NCBI GenBank assembly: GCA_012270545.1
Contig: JAAXID010000283.1
Coordinates: 1 to 32,337, forward strand
Direction: 5' to 3'
Length of the DNA: 32,337 nucleotides
Source of the DNA: Anaerolineae bacterium
Lineage (GTDB): Bacteria > Chloroflexota > Anaerolineae > Aggregatilineales > Phototrophicaceae
Position 1 is the stretch's first letter; each line of letters starts with the position of its first letter. The position numbers and the translations under genes were made by a program. Shown here piece after piece: positions 15,581 to 26,529 of this stretch. The notes under the pieces were generated by a model. The model ran no database searches. It saw only the letters and a list, made by a program, of their open reading frames with translations, and was not told where the DNA came from.

Positions 15581-16242
15581 GCCTTCACTGCGCGCACCGC
15601 TTCGATGAAGGCGCGTGTCTTGCCTTCGTCTTTGATGCCCGGCCTATCGGCTTCCACGCCACTGGCGACATCCACGCCCCAAGGTTTGACGCGGCCTACG
15701 CGCTCGGCGACATTCTCCGGATTCAGCCCGCCGGCCAGCATCAGGCGCGGCGCCATAGCCTTCACCACCCGGGCGATGCTCTCGCTCGCTGTTTCGCCTG
15801 TTCCACCGTAGAGCTTGGGATTGAAAGCGTCCAATAGAATGGAAGGCGCGTCGCCGCATTGAGGAAAGGCCGTTGCCAGGCGCTCCAGGTCGGCAAGCGC
15901 AGCGGATTCATCAGCCGGGCGAATCGCCTTAAACGCTATGTCCCGCAGCGCCAGCACAGTTTCTACGGGTTCGTCACCGCTTAGTTGCGCGAAATCCAGC
16001 CCGACCCGCTCAACAAGGCCGCGGACTTCAGCGGCTGTCGCGTTAACAAAGACACCCACCAGCGTGGGGCAGGACTGGCCATATTCTCCGCGCAGCCGCC
16101 GCACAATCTCGCTCGCGAGCTCAGGCCGCACGCAGCGTGGCGATTTCGGATAAAAGTTCAGGCCGATCAAATCGGCGCCAGTGCGCGTGACCATAAGCGC
16201 GTTTTCAACCGACCGTAGGCCGCAAATCTTGACCTTAGTCAT
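15577..16242 (-). CDS. trpF: phosphoribosylanthranilate isomerase
   Basis: Amadori rearrangement of phosphoribosylanthranilate to CdRP. The 221-residue product has the catalytic Cys in KICGLRS, IGLNFYPKSPR, VGVFVN, the second catalytic Asp in ILLDAFNPKLYGGTG, and LMLAGGLNPENV for phosphate binding. The motif usually written QLHG(D/N)E reads QLSGDE here, a His-to-Ser change. ATG 16242 follows GAGGTG at 5 bases and overlaps trpC by 8 bases; the GTG two codons upstream is the alternative. Confidence 0.95.
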   Translation of the reverse strand: MTKVKICGLRSVENALMVTRTGADLIGLNFYPKSPRCVRPELASEIVRRLRGEYGQSCPTLVGVFVNATAAEVRGLVERVGLDFAQLSGDEPVETVLALRDIAFKAIRPADESAALADLERLATAFPQCGDAPSILLDAFNPKLYGGTGETASESIARVVKAMAPRLMLAGGLNPENVAERVGRVKPWGVDVASGVEADRPGIKDEGKTRAFIEAVRAVKA

Positions 16243-17056
16243 GTTCACCTCGCGGCTGCCGGCTTAACTCGCGGACCAAGGACACAGTGTCAGGCGCTTT
16301 CATCAGCGCTTCGCCGACGAGAATCGCATGCGCGCCCAAATGCCCCATCTCCCGCGCGTCAGCTGCGTTGAAAATGCCGCTCTCCGCAACCAGGACGACA
16401 TCATCATCCACCATACCGGCGAGCCGCGCCGTCGTGCCCAGATCAACATTGAAGGTCTTCAAGTCGCGGTTGTTGATGCCGATAAGCTTCGCGCCCAGCC
16501 GTAGCGCCCGTTCCATTTCCCATTCGTTATGCACTTCTACCAGCGCCCTCATGCCCAGTTCTCCGGTCAGCGCATCGAACTCAGTCAGCTGCGCATCGGA
16601 TAGCGCCGCTACGATCAAGAGTATCGCATCGGCTCCGGCCGCCCGTCCCTCATACACCTGATAGAGATCAATGACGAAGTCCTTGCGCAGTATCGGCGTG
16701 TCGACCGCCTCCCGCACCGCCGTCAAATAGCCTAGGCTGCCGCGGAAAAAGTCTTCGTCAGTCAGCACCGATATCGCCGCAGCGCCATTCTGCGCATAGG
16801 TCGCGGCAATCATGACCGGCGCGAAATCTCTCGTCAGCCTCCCTTTGCTCGGCGACGCGCACTTGACTTCGGCGATCAGACTCACACGGTCGCCTTGCAG
16901 CGCCGCCAGCATATCGCGCGTCGTATACGACGAGCTTTCCGCGCGCTGCCTCATCTCCCCGTCGGAAGTTCGCGCCCGCGCTTCGGCGAGCTCCTCCACC
17001 TTGCGGTCGAGAATGCGGTCGAGGACCGTATCGGTGGCGACAAAGGCCTGACTCAT
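16235..17056 (-). CDS. trpC: indole-3-glycerol phosphate synthase
   Basis: Ring closure and decarboxylation of CdRP to indole-3-glycerol phosphate. The 273-residue product has LIAEVKCASPSKG with the catalytic Lys, TDEDFFRGSLGYL, ILRKDFVIDLYQVYE with the second catalytic Lys, ALVEVHNEWEME with the catalytic Glu, GINNRDLKTF and VAESGI. It stands alone rather than fused to TrpF. ATG 17056 overlaps the trpD stop (ATGA). Confidence 0.96.
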   Translation of the reverse strand: MSQAFVATDTVLDRILDRKVEELAEARARTSDGEMRQRAESSSYTTRDMLAALQGDRVSLIAEVKCASPSKGRLTRDFAPVMIAATYAQNGAAAISVLTDEDFFRGSLGYLTAVREAVDTPILRKDFVIDLYQVYEGRAAGADAILLIVAALSDAQLTEFDALTGELGMRALVEVHNEWEMERALRLGAKLIGINNRDLKTFNVDLGTTARLAGMVDDDVVLVAESGIFNAADAREMGHLGAHAILVGEALMKAPDTVSLVRELSRQPRGEHD

Positions 17057-18084
17057 GAGGCAAAACTTTGACTGAATTCGATCAGCTGGTCAAGCTTCTG
17101 AAGCGCGGCGCCACTGTCTACGCTGTCGCGCGCCAGAACGATGCCGTCCGCGATTGAGCTTGCCATGCCGCCGGTCATGATGGCGGCGCCCGCGTTCAAA
17201 AGCACGATATCGCGCTTAGGTCCCGTGTCTGAGCCAGCCAGAACACGCCGCAGAATCGTGGCATTCTCGCCCGGATCACCGCCTTTGAGGTCGTCAAGAC
17301 CGGCCATGTGGAAGCCTAGTTCGGTCGGGTCGAGATCCAGATGTGATATGTCCCCGCCTTCATCAAGATAGCTGATGCGATTGGGTCCTGTTACCGTGAG
17401 CTCGTCCAAGCCACCGTAACCGTTAACCACCATGGCCGATTTTAAGCCCAGGTCCTTCAAGACATGCGCCAGCAAATCTGTAAGGCCATGTGCGAAAACG
17501 CCCATCAATTGCCTCTGCGCGCCGGCGGGGTTGGTCAGCGGACCCAAGATATTGAATATCGTCCGGATCCCGAGTTCTTTGCGCGGTCCGATGGCGTAAC
17601 GCATCGCCGGATGCAGCATTGGCGCGAACAGGAAACCGATACCGACCTCGTCAATACAGCGACCCACCTGCGCAGGCGAGAGCTCGAAATTCACGCCGAG
17701 CGCCGCCAAAACATCTGCACTGCCGCTCTTGCTGGTCGCGGCTCTGTTCCCGTGTTTCGCCACAGGTATCCCCGCGCCAGCCGCAACAAAGGCGACCGTT
17801 GTGCTGATGTTGAAGGTACTCGACTTGTCGCCACCGGTGCCGCAGGTGTCGAGCATGTCAGCCTCGACCGTCGTCGGTACCTTGGTCGCCGCTTCACGCA
17901 TTGCGCGCGCGCTGCCGCTGATCTCGTCGGTCGTTTCGCCTTTCATGCTCAGCGCCATTAGATATGCGCCGATCTGCGCTTCGCTGGCTCCACCGGTCAT
18001 AATCTGTCTCATCACCGACTCGGCCTGGTCCGCGTCCAGGTGCCCGTAACGGCTTAATGCGTCAATCGCCCCTTGAATATCCAT
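17053..18084 (-). CDS. trpD: anthranilate phosphoribosyltransferase
   Basis: Joins anthranilate to PRPP. The 343-residue product has the PRPP/metal loop DTCGTGGDKSSTFNIST, then KHGNRAATSKSGSADVLAALG and the anthranilate-site FLFAPMLHPAMRY, followed by ILGPLTNPAG. Several start codons are possible. ATG 18084 has AAAGGA at the right spacing; ATG 18090 would sit on top of that site and the TTG at 18114 overlaps trpG. Spacing to trpG is 19 bases. Confidence 0.95.
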   Translation of the reverse strand: MDIQGAIDALSRYGHLDADQAESVMRQIMTGGASEAQIGAYLMALSMKGETTDEISGSARAMREAATKVPTTVEADMLDTCGTGGDKSSTFNISTTVAFVAAGAGIPVAKHGNRAATSKSGSADVLAALGVNFELSPAQVGRCIDEVGIGFLFAPMLHPAMRYAIGPRKELGIRTIFNILGPLTNPAGAQRQLMGVFAHGLTDLLAHVLKDLGLKSAMVVNGYGGLDELTVTGPNRISYLDEGGDISHLDLDPTELGFHMAGLDDLKGGDPGENATILRRVLAGSDTGPKRDIVLLNAGAAIMTGGMASSIADGIVLARDSVDSGAALQKLDQLIEFSQSFAS

Positions 18085-18103
18085 CTGCATTCCTTTGACT
18101 GCT

Positions 18104-18691
18104 CTAATTCTCAAGCATTCGCATTGGCTCGTAGCTAAGGAAGTTACCTAAAATCTGTAGCCCGTAACCCGTCAAGATGCTCTCCGGATGAAATTGCAGG
18201 CCGATCACCGGATGCTCCTTATGGCGCAATCCCATGATTTCGCCGGTTGCCGTCCGCGCTGTGATTTGCAGACAGTCGGGCAAGGTCGCCTCGTCCACAA
18301 TCAGGCTGTGATAGCGGGTCGCCTCAAAGGGATTGGGAATATCGCCCAATATCGTATCGCCATCATGATAGATCATGCTCGTCTTGCCATGCATCAGCTC
18401 CGGCGCATGAACCACAAGACCGCCGTAGGCTTCGCCGATCGCCTGATGACCCAGGCACACGCCCAGCAGCGGGATCGATGGACCCAGCGCGCGAATCAAC
18501 TCCAGCGAGACGCCGGCATCGACCGGGAATCCGGGACCAGGGGAAATCACGATTCGCTCCGGCGCCAGCGCCCGAACCTCGTCCACGGAAATCTTGTCGT
18601 TGCGATAGACGGTCAGTTTCGCGCCCAGCTCGCCCAGCTCTTGCACAATGTTGTAGGTAAAGCTGTCGTAATTGTCGATCACCAGAATCAT
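18104..18691 (-). CDS. trpG: anthranilate synthase component II (glutamine amidotransferase)
   Basis: Releases ammonia from glutamine for TrpE. The 195-residue class I amidotransferase has [19 protein letters not shown], the nucleophile in [20 protein letters not shown], and the His-Glu pair in [11 protein letters not shown]. It is free-standing and follows trpE by 34 bases. In many bacteria such a subunit also serves 4-amino-4-deoxychorismate synthase (PabA); no pabB is seen in this window. Confidence 0.95.
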   Translation of the reverse strand: MILVIDNYDSFTYNIVQELGELGAKLTVYRNDKISVDEVRALAPERIVISPGPGFPVDAGVSLELIRALGPSIPLLGVCLGHQAIGEAYGGLVVHAPELMHGKTSMIYHDGDTILGDIPNPFEATRYHSLIVDEATLPDCLQITARTATGEIMGLRHKEHPVIGLQFHPESILTGYGLQILGNFLSYEPMRMLEN

Positions 18692-18725
18692 GACCCATCC
18701 TCCCGTGCAGCTGCCTTGGCGGCGC

Positions 18726-20249
18726 TCACATCAGTCCCTTTTCCGCATACTTGACCGCTTCGAACACCGCCTTGGCTTTGTTGATCGACTCGTAGTATTC
18801 GGCCTCGGGATCGCTGTCCGCCACGATGCCGCCTCCCGCCTGAACGCTGATCGTGCCATTCTGCATCAGCAGGGTGCGGATGGTAATGCACATATCCATC
18901 GAGCCGTCAAAGCTGAAATAACCGACCGCCCCGCCATAGGGTCCACGGCGCGTTTCCTCGAGCTCCTCAATGATCTCCATCGCCCGTACTTTCGGCGCCC
19001 CGCTGAGCGTGCCGGCCGGGAAGGTGGCGCGCACCAGATCGAAAGCGTCCATGCCCTTGCGCAGCAGGCCTTCGACCTGGCTGGTGATGTGCATCACGTG
19101 CGAATAGCGCTCGACATACATCATCTTGGTCACCTTCACCGTGCCATAATCGCAGACCCGCCCCAGGTCGTTGCGCCCCAAGTCGACCAGCATCACATGT
19201 TCGGCGCGCTCTTTGGGATCGTTTATGAGTTCGACCTCCAGCTCGAGATCTTCCTTCTCGGTCGCGCCACGGCGGCGTGTGCCGGCCAGCGGACGATTGT
19301 AGGCGATGCCGTCTTCCAGGCGCACCAGCATCTCCGGCGACGCGCCTACCAGCGTCAGGTCATCGCTGAATTCCAAGAGAAACATATAAGGTGACGGATT
19401 GGTCGCGCGTAAGGCACGGTAAATCTGCAGCGGGCTCGCCTCGGTCTGCCGGCTGAAACGCTGTGCCAGCACGATCTGAAAGGCATCGCCGTCGCGGATA
19501 TATTCCTTAGCCGCCCGTACACGATCTTCATGGACGCGCTTTTCCACATTCGCTTTGGGGTCTTCCCGTACGCCATTCTGCGGCAAGTCGTATGCCTGAT
19601 GCACCAATGGCGCGGACAAAGCCTCCACGATCCCGTCGATGCTTTCGATCGCGCGATCATAGGCGGCGTCGGGATCGTTTCCCGTATTGTGCGCGTTCGC
19701 CAGAACAATCAATTGGTGCATGGCGTGATCAATTATCACTAAGGTATCCGGCAGCATGAAAGCCACCGTTGGCGCCTGCAGGTCATCGCTGGCGGTGGCC
19801 GGCAGGTCCTCAAAATAGCGCACGATATCGTATGACATATAGCCAACAGCGCCGCCAACCAGGCGCGGCAAGCCCTCCAAAGCCACCGGATTCACCGTCT
19901 GAAAATGACGCTTGATCACATGCAAGGGGTCTTGCCCGTCGGGGATAGCGAATTTGGTTGTCCGCCCGTCGCGCTCAAAGCTGACGATATTGTCCTTGAC
20001 GCTGAGCAGGCCTTTGGGGTTCACGCCGATGAAAGAGTAGCGCCCCACCTGCTCGCCGCCCTCGACGCTCTCCAGCAGGAAAGCCGGCGCCCCCGCTTCC
20101 TTCAGCTTCATGTAGACTGACACCGGCGTTTCAAGATCCGCCAGAAGGGTGCGATAGACCGGCACATGGTCGCCATGACGGAAGTGTTCGTAGATCTCTT
20201 CGCGCGCGGGTTTGATGTCGGCTCGTTCTCGCTGCGATATATCAAACAT
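18726..20249 (-). CDS. trpE: anthranilate synthase component I
   Basis: Converts chorismate plus ammonia to anthranilate, the committed tryptophan step. The 507-residue product has the tryptophan feedback motif LLES (58-61), GRYSFIG, and the chorismate-binding C-terminal half with [16 protein letters not shown] sequence, [33 protein letters not shown] and [18 protein letters not shown], ending with [19 protein letters not shown] 20249 has AGGGGGA at 5 bases; an in-frame ATG at 20288 lies within the leader terminator hairpin and is rejected. First gene of the trp operon, controlled by the T-box leader. Confidence 0.96.
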   Translation of the reverse strand: MFDISQRERADIKPAREEIYEHFRHGDHVPVYRTLLADLETPVSVYMKLKEAGAPAFLLESVEGGEQVGRYSFIGVNPKGLLSVKDNIVSFERDGRTTKFAIPDGQDPLHVIKRHFQTVNPVALEGLPRLVGGAVGYMSYDIVRYFEDLPATASDDLQAPTVAFMLPDTLVIIDHAMHQLIVLANAHNTGNDPDAAYDRAIESIDGIVEALSAPLVHQAYDLPQNGVREDPKANVEKRVHEDRVRAAKEYIRDGDAFQIVLAQRFSRQTEASPLQIYRALRATNPSPYMFLLEFSDDLTLVGASPEMLVRLEDGIAYNRPLAGTRRRGATEKEDLELEVELINDPKERAEHVMLVDLGRNDLGRVCDYGTVKVTKMMYVERYSHVMHITSQVEGLLRKGMDAFDLVRATFPAGTLSGAPKVRAMEIIEELEETRRGPYGGAVGYFSFDGSMDMCITIRTLLMQNGTISVQAGGGIVADSDPEAEYYESINKAKAVFEAVKYAEKGLM

Positions 20250-20267
20250 GGTCTTCCCCCTGAAATC

Positions 20268-20307
20268 AAAAGAACCCGAATCATCCATTCAAGGACGAGA
20301 AGGGTTC
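20268..20307 (-). terminator. intrinsic terminator of the trp T-box leader
   Basis: On the minus strand GAACCC (20307-20302) pairs with GGGTTC (20277-20272), followed by TTTT. Its 5' side abuts the T-box sequence, so base pairing of the antiterminator would compete with it. It ends 18 bases before the trpE ATG. Confidence 0.75.
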
Positions 20308-20548
20308 CCGCGGTGCCACCTTGATTGCCCGCGCTCGCGGGCCACTCTGTGGATACAGACGCTCAGTCGATATCCTGCGCTGCTAACGGTGCGCTCTCCG
20401 TCGCAAGCTAATCAGAGGCCCTTTCACCTGCGCGACTCCCCAGTCCATTCCCCATCTCTGCATGTCTCGCATTCACAGCGGCTAGCGAGTCTCTGAACTG
20501 CAGGATGATGCGTACTACTCTGGTTCTCAGTCTTTCAGATTATTCAAT
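20268..20548 (-). ncRNA. tryptophan-specific T-box riboswitch
   Basis: The minus strand carries the conserved T-box AAGGTGGCACCGCG (20322-20309), immediately followed by the intrinsic terminator. The acceptor-binding bulge reads UGGC (20318-20315); the last base C is what a tRNA with discriminator G needs, as bacterial tRNA-Trp has. Stem I shows CCAG/CTGG closing pairs, an AGTAGTA k-turn-like segment, CAGAGA, and the specifier context GAATGGAC, giving UGG (Trp codon, 20447-20445). An internal CCCGCG-AG-CGCGGG hairpin just precedes the T-box. Uncharged tRNA-Trp should stabilise the antiterminator and allow transcription into trpE. T-box leaders are an established class; the specifier call is by eye. 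Confidence 0.92.
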
Positions 20549-20555
20549 TGCACAG

Positions 20556-20584
20556 ATGGTAACGCGCTTCGCCGCCTGTGTCAA
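20556..20584 (-). promoter_or_regulatory. promoter of the trp operon
   Basis: Perfect -35 TTGACA (20584-20579), 17-bp spacer, TACCAT (20561-20556) as -10. Predicted start near 20549, just before the T-box Stem I. Confidence 0.7.
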
Positions 20585-20599
20585 GCGCTATTCAATTCG

Positions 20600-20771
20600 G
20601 GAGAGTGGTGAATTGTGGATATGCAATCAATAATCCTGTCTAAGATAAACCTAGATGTAGGAGCGACTCTGTAAGTCGCCCGCATTGGCAAATTCAGGCT
20701 TCGGGCGATCCGAGGATCGCCCCTACAATCTCAGGCGAGCAAGAGTTGTATCAATGACATCACCACTCTCC
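20600..20771 (+). mobile_element. MITE-like repeat, complete copy B
   Basis: 172 bp bounded by perfect 12-bp inverted repeats GGAGAGTGGTGA (20600-20611) and TCACCACTCTCC (20760-20771). The internal inverted pair TGTAGGAGCGAC (20656-20667) / ATCGCCCCTACA (20716-20727) has two mismatches. The segment from AAATTCAGGCTTCGGGCGAT through the GAGGATCGCCCCTACA stretch is identical to copy A. CAATTC occurs on both sides (20593-20598 and 20771-20776) and may be a target duplication. No coding capacity. It separates the divergent trp operon and polX, 14 bp from the trp -35 box. Confidence 0.82.
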
Positions 20772-20868
20772 AATTCACCGCCCCATACTACCTTTAACCG
20801 CAAGCGCATTTCTGGTATACTCGTACGAATATGCGTTCTAATACTTGAGTCAGAATTAGGAGATCAAA

Positions 20869-22620
20869 TTGAATCTTAGCAACCGGGAAATCGCCGATAT
20901 CTTCGAACGCTGCGCTGATATGCTGCAGATACGCGGAGACAACATCCACCGCGTTCTGTCTTATCGCCGCGCCTCCGAAACCATTCGGGGCGTCCCGCGC
21001 GACCTGCGCGTGATCTCGAGCGAAGGCGGACTGACCGATCTCAGTTACATCGGCAAGACGATCGCGGCGAAAATCGACGAAATGCTGGATACTGGCGAGC
21101 TCGAGTTCTATAACCGGCTCAAAGCCGAGATCCCCGAAGGCTTGGTCGATATCATGCACATTAACGGCGTGGGACCAAAGAAGGCGAAGCTCTTCTGGGA
21201 GCAACTCGATATCACCTCTGTCGACGAGCTCAAGATCGCCGCCGATGCCGACAAGTTGGCCGGCTTGCCCGGCATGGGGGCGAAGAGCCAGCAGAAGATT
21301 CTGGACGGCATCGAGGCGCTCTCCCGCCAAAGCGGCCGCGCCAATATCGGCGAAGCTTTGCCCGCCGCGCAAAAGATCCTTGACCTGCTGATGGAACTGC
21401 CGGGGGCGCAGGAAGGCGCGCTGGCTGGCAGCATCCGCCGCGGACGGGAAACGATCGGCGATGTCGATATTCTGATCGCCGCTGATGACTCGGGTCCGAT
21501 CATGCACCGCTTCGTCAACATGGAAAATGTCGCCCGCATCCTCGGGCACGGTCCAACCAAGAGTTCGGTGGAGTTGCTTTCCGGCTTGCAAGTGGATGTG
21601 CGTGTTTTAGAAAAAACGCGCTGGGGAACCGCTCTAAACTACTTCACCGGCAGCCTGGCGCATAATGTCAAAATGCGGCAGCTCGCCCTCGATCAAGGGC
21701 TCAGCCTCAACGAACACGCCCTCAGCCCCGTCGATGAGAACAAGACGATCATCGAATCCGCGGAGAAGACCCTCTGCGAGAGTGAAGAAAAGGTATATGA
21801 GACGCTTGGCTTGCAATACGTGCCGCCGGAACTGCGCGAGGACAGCGGTGAAATCGAAGCGGCGCGCGCGCATCGCCTGCCCCGATTGATCACAAGAGCG
21901 GACATCGTCGCCGACTTGCACATGCACAGCGACTGGAGCGACGGCAAAAACACGATTCGCGAAATGGTCGATGCCTGCGTCAGGCGCGGTCACCAATACA
22001 TCGTCATCACCGATCATTCGCGCAGCCTCGGCATCGCCAATGGCCTCTCCATCGAGCGATTGTTGGCGCAGGCGAAAGAAGTTCGCCAGATCAACGAGGA
22101 GATGGGCGACGCTATTCAAGTGCTGGCCGGCACTGAAATGGATATCAAGGCGGACGGCAGCCTCGATTATCCCGATGAAGTTCTGGCGCAATTAGATTTC
22201 GTCATCGCCAGTCTGCACTCGGGATTAAGCCAAAAGCGCGAACAGGTGACGGCGCGCCTGCTCAACGCCATTCGCAACCCGTACGTCCGCATGATTGGAC
22301 ATCCGTCCGCGCGGCAATTTCCCAATCGTGAGGAGGTTGACGCCGATTGGGACGCCGTCCTGTCAGCCGCCAAAGAACAGGATACGATTCTGGAGATCAA
22401 CGCCAACCCGCTTCGTCTCGATCTCAAACCGGAACTGGCGCGATTGGCTAAGGATATGGGGGTTCCCCTCGCTATCAACACCGACGCCCACCGCGAGGCG
22501 CACCTCGACCTGATGGACTTCGGCGTGACCAACGCGCGGCGCGGCTGGGTAGAAGCGCGACATGTGGTCAACAGCTGGCCACTTGAGCGCTTTTGCCAGT
22601 GGCTCAAAGGCCGTAGCTAA
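20869..22620 (+). CDS. polX: DNA polymerase X with C-terminal PHP domain
   Basis: Gap-filling repair polymerase of the bacterial PolX type, 583 residues. The N-terminal helix-hairpin-helix region (about 1-160) has INGVGPKKAK and LPGMGAKSQQ. The palm has the GSIRRGRETIGDVDILIA active site split around the Asp pair, with the third Asp in LQVDVRV. The PHP phosphoesterase domain (from about 345) keeps all its metal motifs: DLHMHSDWSDG, VITDHS, GTEMDI, ASLHSG, GHPSAR and NTDAH, so 3'-5' exonuclease activity is expected. The start is TTG 20869 with AGGAGA 5 bases upstream. A TATACT box at 20816-20821 is a plausible -10. First gene of an operon with the SH3b protein and ligA. Confidence 0.95.
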   Translation: MNLSNREIADIFERCADMLQIRGDNIHRVLSYRRASETIRGVPRDLRVISSEGGLTDLSYIGKTIAAKIDEMLDTGELEFYNRLKAEIPEGLVDIMHINGVGPKKAKLFWEQLDITSVDELKIAADADKLAGLPGMGAKSQQKILDGIEALSRQSGRANIGEALPAAQKILDLLMELPGAQEGALAGSIRRGRETIGDVDILIAADDSGPIMHRFVNMENVARILGHGPTKSSVELLSGLQVDVRVLEKTRWGTALNYFTGSLAHNVKMRQLALDQGLSLNEHALSPVDENKTIIESAEKTLCESEEKVYETLGLQYVPPELREDSGEIEAARAHRLPRLITRADIVADLHMHSDWSDGKNTIREMVDACVRRGHQYIVITDHSRSLGIANGLSIERLLAQAKEVRQINEEMGDAIQVLAGTEMDIKADGSLDYPDEVLAQLDFVIASLHSGLSQKREQVTARLLNAIRNPYVRMIGHPSARQFPNREEVDADWDAVLSAAKEQDTILEINANPLRLDLKPELARLAKDMGVPLAINTDAHREAHLDLMDFGVTNARRGWVEARHVVNSWPLERFCQWLKGRS

Positions 22621-22637
22621 ACCGGCGAGGCGCAGGC

Positions 22638-25597
<2,960 letters not shown>

Positions 25598-25648
25598 TCG
25601 AGACACGAAAATACGGGACTCGCTTATGGCGCAGGTTAGATCATCACG

Positions 25649-26467
25649 CTAGCGCTTCTTCGTCCAGGCGGCATTGCCGAAGCGCTCGTCAAGCAATTCC
25701 GTAGCTCGATTTGACTCAGCGGCTGAGAGTTGCCCGGGCGTCATCTCCAAATCAAAGGCGCAAGCGAAGCCCCGCTCGATCGCTGCCGCCACGGTGGACC
25801 AGCTTAAGGACTTGCCCGCCACCTGCGCGAGGGTCACAGCCCGCTTTCGCACCTGAAGTTTCCCCGCCGTCCTCGTCTCTTCGCTGTCAAAGCTGAGTAC
25901 GTCACAGATCCGCGCAACGTCGCCATCGAGGGGAAGCGTGCCATGCTGCAGCACAGCGCCTCTTCTCCGCAGCTGGGCGCTGCCGATCAGTTTCCGTCCC
26001 CGGACGCTGATTTCATAATGCGACGGAAGCTCGAAACAAACCGGACCAAGGTCGGCTTGTCGCGCGTTTTCGCCCTGATGTTGGGCTATGGCGGCCAGCC
26101 CCAGGCTTTCCAGCGCGCGCAGCAATCCGGCGCTTATCCGACGATAACTCTCGACCGGATCCGCGCCGGCCAATGGATGATCCAGCGGCAGGTTAAGGCT
26201 GTACGTTAACTCATCGCCATGCAAAATCGCCTTGCCGCCGGTCGGTCGGCGCACCAGATCCCAACCGCGGGCGGTAAGCGCGTCACTGTCGACTTCACGC
26301 GAACGTTGGCCATACCCCAGAGAGAGGCAAAACGGTTTCCAGCCATAAAGACGCAACGTCGGTTGCTGGTCCCCGCCTGCGACCGCCTCCAGTATGGCGC
26401 AATCGACAGCCATGTTGCTTGCGCCATCGCGAAAGTCGCAATCTCGCAGTGCCCGCATTTGCCGCAT
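25649..26467 (-). CDS. octanoyltransferase / lipoate-protein ligase family (LipM-like)
   Basis: BPL_LplA_LipB fold, 272 residues. It has RLYGWKPFCLSLGYGQ, RRPTGGKAILHGDELTYSL, and the conserved Lys segment GRKLIGSAQLRRRGAVLQHG. A Cys in PVCFELPSHYE, 15 residues before that Lys, is where LipM-type octanoyltransferases carry their catalytic Cys, which makes LipM-like transfer of octanoate from ACP more likely than ATP-dependent lipoate ligation. I aligned this from memory only. The start is ATG 26467 (or 26458); an upstream in-frame extension to 26626 runs into the promoter of the divergent LCP gene. Convergent with ligA, 51 bases apart; divergent from the LCP gene. Confidence 0.88.
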   Translation of the reverse strand: MRQMRALRDCDFRDGASNMAVDCAILEAVAGGDQQPTLRLYGWKPFCLSLGYGQRSREVDSDALTARGWDLVRRPTGGKAILHGDELTYSLNLPLDHPLAGADPVESYRRISAGLLRALESLGLAAIAQHQGENARQADLGPVCFELPSHYEISVRGRKLIGSAQLRRRGAVLQHGTLPLDGDVARICDVLSFDSEETRTAGKLQVRKRAVTLAQVAGKSLSWSTVAAAIERGFACAFDLEMTPGQLSAAESNRATELLDERFGNAAWTKKR

Positions 26468-26487
26468 TTTGTGACCAGCCCTATACT
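26459..26487 (+). promoter_or_regulatory. promoter of the LCP-family gene
   Basis: TTGCCG (26459-26464), 17-bp spacer, TATACT (26482-26487). Start expected near 26494, 36 bases before ATG 26530. The -35 box overlaps the first codons of the divergent LipM-like gene. Confidence 0.55.
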
Positions 26488-26529
26488 GACATCTAGACTT
26501 TGACCGCCGCCAATTGGAATCGGTTTTGT

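Noticed and set aside
20250..20288. Longer trpE starting at ATG 20288
   Set aside because: That codon is inside the T-box terminator loop; ATG 20249 has a strong ribosome-binding site.
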